Source: Phoronis ovalis
Lineage: Eukaryota > Phoronida > Phoronidae
Assembly (NCBI GenBank): GCA_028565635.1
Contig: JAOXYB010056056.1
Location: 1 to 25,574, forward strand
DNA: 25,574 bases
Reading direction: 5' to 3'
The notes under the pieces were generated by a model that saw only the letters and a program-made list of their open reading frames with translations, searched no databases and had not been told where the DNA came from. Positions 10,314 to 22,200 of this stretch are shown piece after piece. The number at the start of each line of letters is the position of its first letter. The stretch's first letter is position 1. A program made the position numbers and the translations under genes.

Positions 10314-13221
10314 CTAAAAGTAAATAAATATATGGTTAACACAGTAATATAAGTTAAGGAATAAGAAGGCTATACCTAAAAGTAAATAAATATAAGGTTA
10401 ACACAGTAATATAATATAAGTTTAGAAATTATGTATCAAAGACAATTTTAATTTTGGCATTTGTGGACATGTATACGATTCTTGCTGCTACAAAACTGTT
10501 TTAATTTATAAACCGTACGCATTCACATATAGCGTCATGTGCTGCATCGACTATAAAAATGGGAATTAACATACCTAAAGGATTCGATCCCAAAACAGTC
10601 AGTTCAGATTTACTTGCTAGAGTGAGAATAATCAACATCCAAAGAGCGTTCACCACAGCAAACATCATTAAGGTAGAGTCTCGCAGTTCTGTCAACTTAT
10701 CTGTAATAAAAAACACAATGATCAGCGTCACTAATACAATTATGGTAAACGTGCAGTTTGTTTTGATCGATCAGTCGAACTTGTTGAAAAACCTTATCAA
10801 ACAAACATTACACACTGCTCGGGACACTCTGTTATGATTGACCATTTTCTTTATTATTCATGAGGGGGTAGGGGTACCTCCAGGGTGCAATGCTCGCACT
10901 TAAAAATTGTAAATTCTCGCGACAAGTAAAAAAAGGTCGCCAAAAAGAAAAAGCTCCCTGCTCGCAGTTAAGAGTCAATTTAAGAGTCAATGGATGCTCG
11001 CCGCTCGGACTTAACACACCACAATGCTCGCTGCTCGCGAAAACCTCCTATAGCCCTCATTCACGGGGGCTCGGTGCAGCTTTTCAATAAAAGTGGGTAT
11101 AAAACTATTTGGTACAAAATATATAGTTTCTGAAACGATATATTTTGGACTAATTATTACGATTTTTAAAACCTATTCATATAAGCAGAATAACCATATC
11201 CTTAACCTAAACCTATCACTAGGTATAAAATGAGAGATGTACCTTTCAGCTCATCATCAGAGCCGAATGCCTTTGAATCTGGAAGCAACGTCTCCTTGCG
11301 AAGGTTATCCCAGAACTCAAATTCCTTACGATTGACAGTCAACAAATGATGTTCATCGGCATTATCTATAGAATACTTTGCCGCCTTAATTCGAATCTCT
11401 CCTATAAAGACAACAAGAATAGAGTAACGATTCTCCATTTTCGTGCATTATTTTCGCTGAACAAAATTTTTGTGGGTTCAAACGAGAGATGACACCTGAG
11501 GAGATAGAGATAGATATTAACATAAACTGTTCTAGTAAGTTATTTAAAATAGCTTATAGTATGAATAATAATGGTACACATTAAAAGTTTAAAATAGAAA
11601 TATATATGAAATCAGTCAATATATTATACAGTTAAATATTAATGTAACTAAAGATCAACGTACTTTCCGTTGGATATCCCAGCTTGCTGATTGCGAGTTT
11701 CAGTCGTTTAAAATGACCTACAAAAGCAAAAATAATAATAAAAATATTTTAAAAATTTCAAAAAAGAAAGCTTATTTTCTAACACTATGGGAAGCAAATT
11801 ATTTATTTTCAATCAACTTTTGAAATCTTACCTGGTTTTGTAATTTGCAGATCTTTTCGTAAATCACCATCTTGCATAAATTTTAACCTCTCAAATCCTT
11901 GACGATCTATTATATGATTTTTCTTAAAGTTTTTTTGATATGCAAACAAGCCGTTTTCTCGAAGCCATTCTTTATAATCGCTCTGCAAATATGTTAAGAA
12001 GATCAGGGAGTTTACAATGCGTTCTTCCTATAATAAGTTTTATGACTATGTCTTCAAAAACAAATGGGTCTACGACGTACTTACCGGCACTGCTGTGTCT
12101 AAATCAGGCGGCGGTAATTGTTTAATATCATCCAAAATGGCTATCTTGTCGGAATTCTTTTGAATTCCAATCTCCTTTGTTAAGTTTTTATATGTCATTC
12201 CGTGTAACAGACCACTTATTTCGTAACCCTTGTCTTCAAACATTGGAGCATATCTCTAAAGAAAATGTTTAGAAGCAACATTTTAAAATGTAGTTTATAT
12301 CTTTTTTAAGCTTAAATATACATTACAACTTACGAAACACCGTTCGCGGGCAGCATCGATGATTATGGTTAGAGTTATCTATAGGAGTCTTACAGTGCGG
12401 ACACGACCTATTAAACCTATAACTTGTATCTAGTATAGATGAGATTAAAAACAAATTGAATCAACAGCCAGCTCCCGACCAGTAGAGAATAAAATTAGTT
12501 TTGGATACTGTTTGTGTTATTAAGTAAAATATATATATATATTTTTAATTGTCGTATTTACGCTTAAATTATCTAACGTACATATCCGATATAAATATTG
12601 ACAGCGCAAGTTTAGCAAAAATTAAGCAATGCTAGGTTACAGCTATTCATGAAAAATATCTTTGACTACTGACCAATTACTTTAGCCATGCAAACTACCG
12701 TCAACTCCCCTCTATCTGAAATATTGTCCGCTTGTAAGACTATACTTTTGCTGGCGTAAACCAACTGTGAAAACGTATCAAAATACTAGTAAGGTCCAAA
12801 AGCAATATCTTACCTTAAATTTCCCCCTCAGCCAATCTTTTATGGGCAGCGTAGGGTCGCCAAGACGACCGAATGCACTTTGCGAACCTATAAGTATTTA
12901 AAACTATAATCTCCATAAAAAATATTACATGTCATATTGAACTCATTTCGATGAAATAATACCGCGGTTTAGACTGAAACTTGTAAAGACCCCAAGACCA
13001 GCGTGTTATATTCACACAAGGATATCCTTCGATGTTGTGAAATTCAGCAAACTTGCAGAATCCTAGCATATAGTTCTTTATAGCATTTATTTATAAAACA
13101 CGAAAAAAAGCGTGTGCATAATTACGAGAAAATTAGTAAAACCTGTAAGCGTGCCATAAATTCCTGGGTCTTCCTGTTCTGTTTCGATATCACCAGAAAT
13201 TAGCCTCTAAAACAAAAAAAA

Positions 13222-13254
<33 letters not shown>

Positions 13255-16200
13255 AGTGTAAATAACATTTAGAACAATAAAATTAATGTTCTATTTATTT
13301 ATTAAATGTCATTTTTCAGTAATTAACTACTATAACCAATTTTAACCAGACTACGACATTAAAGTCAAAGAAACGCAACTCAATTGTGTAATGTGACTTG
13401 TAGTAGATCATCCTCAAGAGATTGACTCAGATATAAAGTGGGTACTCGTTACTAAAAAGTTGCGTGATAAGGGTCTTTTTGAGGAATAAGCGCGTAACGC
13501 GTGTTATGGTTATTTTTTAGCCTTGGACTTGCTTAGGGTCAATTTTTGGTGATAAAAGTCTTGGGATGACGGTGGTTCAGGGCGGATAAATATTGCCTTT
13601 TTTTGGTTGTCGAAAATTGCTAGTCTTGGATAGGAAACAACTTTTGAAGGTGGTCCTGTTCAGAAGTGCTTTTCTGTGCCTCTAGATCACTTGTTAGGAG
13701 TCTTTTCAGACATTTCACGAATATGAGTAAACACTTTATACCTGAGAGGCCCCCGGGATATGATCATCATTATCCGATATTTAGACCGATATTACTCATA
13801 TCAAAATTCTTGAGAGGACGAGCTTCCTCGTAGATCCGGAATATCGAATGTATATATGAGTTAGCGATCTCTCATCTTATCCTTTTTTATGGATATGTTA
13901 AACATGTTCTTACTGGTCATGCATACCTCTCCATCTTCCTCTGAGACTACTGATGCTGTTCTTGGCCTATACGTCGCTGGTTCTGGAATAACTTCAATAT
14001 CAGATTGCTTTTCTTCTTTAGCGCAACAGCTAGAAAAGATGTCAATGAAATCTGCTTATAAAGTTATAAATAAAAATGTTACAACATTAAAAATAGAAAC
14101 GGACAACTGGTTAAGAATTTTAAATAACATTAAATTTTGCAATGTCTCTTTAGTATCACGCTATGTACTTACAAAAAAATCTTCCTCATCAATGACATAA
14201 ATTTTTCCTGCCACGGCAAATCTTCTTGTTTGTTTACTGTTTTTTCTTCTCTGGTCCCTTAAAAAAATATTGTTTACTCTAAAGAATTTGACAAGCTTAG
14301 ATGGAACAAGGCAAGAAACGCAAACAACTTGGATTCAGTTTTGGCAAAAGCGAGTTTAATGGCACCTCTGCCTTGACACCTTGGCTAGCTTACATGCTAA
14401 AAACCCAAGAAATCTTGTGAAAGGTGTATATAGGTGGATATAACAATGCACGCATAGCAGACTTCTGAACTTAGCGAGCATTGAATTGAAAGCAGACAGC
14501 AAAAAAAAATTAGTTGATACCATCTTGCTAGTTGGATTTTTTTTCTTTTGACTCCTATCAAACAACTACATAGAACTATCAGTACTCACCCCATGATCTA
14601 TCTGTTATGTTACAGATGCTATAGATAGTAAGAAGAAGATATCCCGAAGGCAAGCAAAGCAGGTACCATATACCATGTAGGAGGCAATGGAACTCGTTCA
14701 AATGCAACAATCCGGCTAATAAAAATATCCCAACCAGACCGGCCAAATACAAGGTACTAATAGAGGCAGGAAGGGGAAATCCTTCTGGATACGGATTTTT
14801 GGTTGTAGTGATGACCATCTGATTTAAGACATCTGGTGCTGTAAAAATATATGAAACGCTGTAATTTAGTATTATCATAGCTATTAGACTCAAATATGGA
14901 TAACGGCTTGCTATTAAATAACATCGGAAAATGTGTAATAACAGGTCCTGTCTAGCTTTCCATATATATGAAAGATCTATTTGTTTTCCTACGTGTAATA
15001 TCATACCTACGCGTATGGCGACTGATGGAGTTCATAACGTTATGAAGAGATTTAAAAAGCGATACTTATTTCAAGATTCAACAAATAATTGAGAATACAA
15101 AAGGCAGTATTAACATTTAGTATAATCTACTTTACATGGAACCTCAAACAATTTCAAATGATTTAAGTACCAAATTAATTAAATGATATTTACCTATTGT
15201 GGTAATGTCTGTGTCCGTGTGGTTAAACGAGCTCCTTTTTGATAAATCTTGAACTATTTGTGTTGCAGTTCCTATAGTAACGGCAGCCATGATTAAGGCA
15301 AACAAAAACGTCAAAAGTTTGGCTACCTAAAACACATTATTTACTTTGTTATGGATGATGGGTCTAGAGAGGAATAACCGAAGCTATAACACAAGAAATG
15401 CTGGAAATACTATCTTGGCTGTTTCAAATAGAAACACAGCAATAGACAAGTGATATAAAAAAATCTAAAAATATGACTACGTGCTAGACTAGTAACTTTC
15501 ATTCTCAATGATTCAGCTACACCTACGGCAAATTCATATTCAGTAAAGGTAGTAAAAACATACGTATAAAATTTAAAGTAATAAAATACACGTATTACGG
15601 TAGGTTTCCGAGTTATGCTCTCCCGTATATGAAACTACTGGTTTGTGATGCGGTAAAATGACGTCAGAAATATACGATGTGACGGGACACTGATGAGGGA
15701 AATGGGGGTAGTGACTGCAGCTCAAAGGAAATAAAATTGCCTTTTAATGAATCACAAGTAATAAACTTCTGCAATCGTGGGTCACGAAAATTATGAATAC
15801 GACCCTTTCCCAGCTCAATAATAATAACTATATGTACTATCACAGTCTACACTACTAAAAAGATAGTTAATGGCTATAGAGCATATCCCAGGGTCTACGA
15901 TGCAAAGCTATTTATCATTCTTTCATTCTACAAAATACACTGATACGGAAATGTAGGGGGTAGGGGAAAGGGCTCAATCATATTGCACAGAAGTAAAAAA
16001 ACGATAATCTGATTACATAAACAAATTTATTGCAACCCTAAAATACTAAAATAAAACATAAGGTGTATCGAAATAAAATTCAATGAATCCCACAGCATGA
16101 CAATAAAATACGGCTCTTTCACACCTGTAGAAAAATAAAGTTGCCCCCTTTCCCACTAAATTCATGCAAGTATGTGAAATAGCATAAAACAATATAATAT

Positions 16201-19200
16201 CATGTGTTATTCCTAGGACATAGCTTGTGGTTTTTTAGAAACATGTTGTCCATCTTAATGTCCACTTGTATAAACAATATTGGTCATTCATAGTTTAATG
16301 ATCATTGTACAACAAAGTTTTTCCATTAGGAAGTCTTTACTGTGTGTTTTTAATGTACAGTAAATTACATTTCTTTCAAATGTAGCATTGAAATATTTCC
16401 TGTTTTTATCTTGAAATGCCAAAATCTAATATAAACTTGAGTGTAAAAAGTAGTGAAAGTTAGTAAGATCAGAGCAGCAGGCAGGAGAGCAACTGAATAA
16501 TAGTGTATTGTAAATTCTCAATGGTTCCATAATATATAAGTTATATCTGTTTTGAAAGAACCTAAGAATATTTTGATTGTTTTCCTCTGAGAGTCATAAT
16601 AACTTCTAACAAAGTACCTAAATTGGCTGAATGGTCACTAAATATGAAATTGTGTTGCTGGCGCGCAACTATATTTGCTTAGACACCTGGCTTAGATGCA
16701 ATTTGTCACTATACCTTTAGTTGAAAGTCTTGTGTGGTGTATAGGCAGACAATGACATATCCAACAGTCAACAGGACTAAAAGAACTGTGCTGAGAATTT
16801 CTGATATTTCGTAGGCGTACTTCAGTCCTCCTAAAGGAAAAAACAGATGTATGTAATTTGCACATGGTCTACGTGCATACACCTGTAAACGTCAATAATG
16901 GTAATTAACATGACTGTGGCGATTACCTATATTCCTTAGACGTTTGGTTACATGAGGTGCTAAACAGCAAGATAAAGAGAAACTACTTATATACCTGCTA
17001 CGATGAGGATGCACGTTGCTGGTCCAATCAAAGTAGAAAATAACAAAATAGCTTGGTAAATAATAAACAAAAAACCAATTTGATCGTTAAAATGTGACAG
17101 GATTTTCCAATCTTGAATAACCAATGCTTGGTTTGCTAGTGTGGAAGGTATCCATCGCCGTCTTTGCTTATAGAACTCATCAAATTCTTCAGGACAGTGG
17201 GTGCTATCTTCCGAAACAGCACAGTATTCCAAACGCCATCCACTTTGTACCTAAAAAAAGTACATAAAGTACATGAGAGAGTACTAGTTATGTGCGGGTT
17301 TTGCTCTGTTCTTCGAAGGAAGAACAGGTATTCCCACCGCGGTATTACAGAAATGTATTTTAACGACTATTCCGGCGAAAAAGATACAGTTCGTAAATAA
17401 ATGCACAATATTTTAAAAGCCATCCAATTTTTTCAAAATTTATTTGACACAAGATAACATTCACTTTGTACATACAAAATAACGAAAGAAAGCTATTGTT
17501 ACAATACTGTTCTCGTCTATAAAGCTAGAATAACTGTCAAATAGGGATGATTGAATTCATCTTTTGGCCTCATGTCTGTCATGTTCACTGTCAGTAATAA
17601 AGGTCTGTAAAACCTCAAAAACACAATCACTAAGTTTGAAATATAGCAATCATACATTGAGTTTTAGTAAACTACAACATCAAATATAAGCTTACCATTA
17701 GAGTACATAACCACCGATCTTCACCCATATCTTTAGTTAAAAATTCAGAAGCTTTAGTTACTTTGGAGGCATAAGTGCTTAAAACATCCTTCAACGCCTT
17801 TATTCTATACACGCTAAAACATCCTGGGCAACATAAGACAGACCCTAGCACGTGGTTTGCCACCTGTAAATGTGGAGTTTATTTCTATTACCAGTAAGTG
17901 GATGTGAAATCAAAAGACAAAATTAATATACAACACTTGGTTTACCGCCTGTAAATATGACGTAGTTTATTTCTCACGATTCGTATAATGCGCATTATAT
18001 ACACCAGGAATCGTCGTCATCATCATGTTTTACCGTCGGTTTCGGACATGTTTACATTAAACCAACTAGGACAGATTGTAATGTTGTGGACTGTCACTTA
18101 TAAAGATTTCATTATATCTTCCAAATTATTTACACATGTTTCGAAAAGAAACATTTTAGTGAAGTGATAATTAAGGAATGATAAAAGTATTCTGTAAACC
18201 AATTTGTTTTAAGGGCAAATTAATTTCGGATGTATCTTTCTCAGTAAGTCGTTACCTTTTGAAACCAATGTCCGATTGCATAATCAAATATCTGATACCA
18301 AACAATAGGGCCAGAACCAAGCGGATGCGTGCGTGCACAAACTGCCCCAACACTGTTATCACGTGTCATCAAGTCCAGAAGGGCCTCAACGGAGCCGGGG
18401 GTAAATTTAACGTCTGCATCAGTAGTTAATATAAATGTTTCATCATCACTTGCTGAAAAATATAGATGAAATCCACGGATATATAATTGCGACGGTGACT
18501 AATATACAGCAGTGACATTCACTTGTTTGTAGCCTTGTACTGGTACAGGTAACTTGAACGAAAAGGATCGACTAGATGACAGAATTAGTATTAAGTAACA
18601 CAAGGCAATTTTTTGTACTTTCATCACATGCATTACAAAGCGTAATCGTGTTGCCAGTAGCAAGCATCCTACAACACGAATATATATAATCAAATTGTAT
18701 GGTTCATGAAATATGGAACTGACGTACAGTAAAATATTTTAGTAACCTGCACTATCTTGCTCTTTCAGAAACCAATCTATTACATATGACATGTACATAA
18801 TTTGACTCCAGCGTTTCTTGTTTTTCACCTATATAATTAATAGAACAGAATTTAATTTTAAGTGAATTAAAAGACAGAAATCACAAATAAAAAATTAAGA
18901 ATTCTGAAGCCTCCTAATTGTCATAAATAATACAATAAATGTTGACAATAGTTTGTCATTAACATATAATAAAAAAACGTATATTTAGAGCGGGATTCAG
19001 AAGTATTTATTTTATTTGTAAGTCCAACAAAAGAGACTGTCAGGTATTCAACAAGTCGACAAACTTGACTATATAAGTCGACAAACCGCCGTTGATATCT
19101 AAATAGCGTGAATTGTCCATTTGTTCTTTTTACCAACTCGACAACTCGCGGTTTTTACTAAATGTTGTCGAGTTATCGACTCGTTTTACAACTCGACAAC

Positions 19201-22200
19201 TCGGTATAGCTCAGGGCCTCCATAAATCAACTCTTCTGTTGCAATGCTATTGAGTTTTATGCATATTTTTGCGTCATTTTGTATAAACACATTATTTTAC
19301 CATGCTGTCATGGTTGGTGTTAAAGAAAAATTAGATTTAATTAAATGAGCTTAAGTTTCACGTTACTTATCACCTGTCGAACTGTATATGGACTATTTTG
19401 TAGACATACTCTTACCTTAAGGTTATCTTTCAAGTGAATGTTGAACAACATGCCTTTACCTTGTGACGGAGGTAGTCGCCATGTCAGCCTCATACCATAA
19501 GGTGTCATCACTTTAGTACACTGGTCCAGATTCACCTCTGGTAGAAAATGAAATTAGTAAATTTCAACCCATACTCAAAACTAACTGTGGAATCTGCGTA
19601 TGATGTAAAGATATGTATACTATTTTAAAAATGAAAAACGTTTGGTTGGCAATGCCCTTTCATTGTTATTTCCATTGTTATCAAGGGAAGATTGGGCTCT
19701 CAATGTTGGGCACAAGTTGGCATAAATATATAACTTATTTTCCCATCCACCTCTATAGTAGCGTTTTGAATTCTAATAAATACTCCAACTGTTTGTTTTG
19801 TCGCGAATAAAGATAATCATATTTTATGCCTTTTCCCATTTTTTTCAGGCAGGATCAACGAATAAACTTTTTTCTCCTTGACTGAGGAGTACCGGGTGAG
19901 TTGTCAGGAAACACGAAGTAATATTAGTAGTTTCTTAGTTTGAAAATAGTCCCCGCCAATTTTTGATAAAAAATGACATTTTAATTTCAGATAGCAATTC
20001 TTTCACTTTGCGCGAAATTGTAAGAAAAGAGGAAAAAATGCTAATTAATACGCTGCCATATCTATAATGGGCAAATACAGTAATTGGTAACCTAATGCCA
20101 TATGAGGGTCTAGTATTATCTCAGGGTTTTTACACTATTATCAAAAATATACGTTCAACTACTAATTATACTAAATTCTCTTCGTATTTTTTTACCTAAA
20201 GTTTTTTTCAATAGTGCTATCAATTGAAGAACAAATTCTGTCAATTTGATTTCGCGGACAGCTCCATCAAAAAAGATATGTGACTCGAAATGACATGGAC
20301 TTTCTATCTGTGCTTTATTTATAGTATCAAGAGAGCGAAGAAGCTGTTCCATTTCTATTTCATTCTGCAAAAAAGATGATTTTATTAAAATGTGGTATGG
20401 CGTACACGTTGTAGTTTGTCGCGTTTTAGACCTTGGGCTTGTATATGCAGAAATTGGCACAGCACGAAACATGAAAACTATGCATGCAGGCGATAATGTC
20501 AGAACTTATACTACTATCGTCTGTAACGAAGTGGGACCCTGTAGTATAGTGGTATTTCCTTTGCAATGAGAACATTAGACATATGCAGCAAAGACATTAC
20601 CGCATTAGCTAGAACCGCAGCGAGAACATTCAAATTTTAGAACGTGAACACTTTGTGATGATATGATAATGATGCTGCGATTCAAGCTAACGCTGTAATG
20701 CCTTTGCTGCATAACTAATGTCCTCATTACAAAATGCGACGTCACAAACTAAATGCCACTATACCACAGGTCTCATTTCGTTGCAAACGATAGAAAAGAC
20801 TATACTTTCTTTATGTTACCACTAGTATAAGCTATATTAAAGATTCATAATAATGTTCACCTCTCTAAACATTAAAGATTCATAATAATGTTCACCTCTC
20901 TAAACATTAAAGATTCATAATAATGTTCACCTCTCTAAACATTAAAGATTCATAATAATGTTCACCTCTCTATACATTGTTGTGCAAATGAAAACTCGTG
21001 TTCGCTTTGTTTTCTCTCTTGGATCTTCATTAAATTCATCTGTTTGTTCCGTTTTTCGTCCCAGAAGTAGCCATTGTTCCAAAAATACCCCATTATAGCC
21101 CGGCAGCCAAAACAACTACACAAATAGTATATAGTATGTACATATGACATAAACTTTAAACAAAGTTACTAGGAAAAGACCATAACGCTGGTGAAAGTTG
21201 ACAATTCATCACAGAAATGGTTATTTTATTTATTTATTTATTAGTATTAATCAGATTTTGACTGACGATGTAATATCCATAGAATACTAATTAATACTGT
21301 TCGTTAACAAATTAAAAATTACCTTTGCTTCTGGATGCATAATTATTGTTTGGCTCCTAAACACAAAATACGTCGTTGATAAAAGCTGAGCCAGATATAA
21401 GCATAGAATAGCAGGTATCGCCCAGTCGATGTGGCTAATGTTAGCGCATTCAGAATTGTTAATATTAGGATCATAAAGTAACTTACACGTTTGAGGTAAA
21501 AGAGCTATGAAGATTGTCAACGGTGTGGTTAAGACTAAAGGTAAAGCGAACGCTGCCAGTTGCATGCACATAGCGCAAGCTAGAATAGCAAAGATGTACC
21601 CAGCAAAATTTGTGAAAACACTCAATAGAAATGGACGAAACATAGGATGTAAGTAGTTAATTTCTAAAAGACCGTCGTAAAGCTTAGAAATATTGCAAAT
21701 GTTAAAAACATGAGCATACAAGAAAGAAAAAGCAGGCGTCAAAAGCAATTTCCAAAAACTTGTTAAAATGCTGTGTTTCCATCTTGCGCTTCTACCAGGT
21801 TCTTGAAAAGCTCGCTGTTTTGCAAATTCTTGCATACGTCGATACTGAGGATTTTCTTCAACGTTTTCTCCCGAATTTTGGCTCGAACTTTCAAAAGAAT
21901 CCATGTCTCGTGCCAAAAAATGAGCTTCTCTTATCGATAATTTTCTAGGTTCTAACTGAGCTTTCTGTAACCATGGACTCCAAGCAAATGAAAGGCATAC
22001 TAAAGCTAACGGGATTTCCCATATATTAGTTTTGTATTCGTTGCGAATGAATTCAAATATAGCAGTTACAGCAAGTCCAGCGACTTCTAGTAAGAAGGCG
22101 ATGACAGTAAGTGTAAAGAGCCATGGTTGTTGTGCAATTCTTTCCCGCTGTTTCAAAAACTTTATAAGTTGTTCCAGAATTGGAAAGAAAAATACCCCGT

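Noticed and set aside
13889-14200. Plus-strand ORF of 103 codons
   Set aside because: It is antisense to gene B exons 13-14 and has no protein motif.
14173-14257. Alternative reading of exon 13 (RRFAVAGKIYVIDEEDFF)
   Set aside because: It looks protein-like but clashes with the phase of exons 12 and 14, while the chosen frame restores SWGTRE.
20836-20975. CRISPR-like array
   Set aside because: Units are contiguous 35-bp copies without unique spacers, in animal intron DNA.
20962-21150. Minus-strand 62-codon ORF over exon 3
   Set aside because: Wrong frame. Shifting it gives the conserved PGYNGVFLEQW and CTTMYRE blocks.
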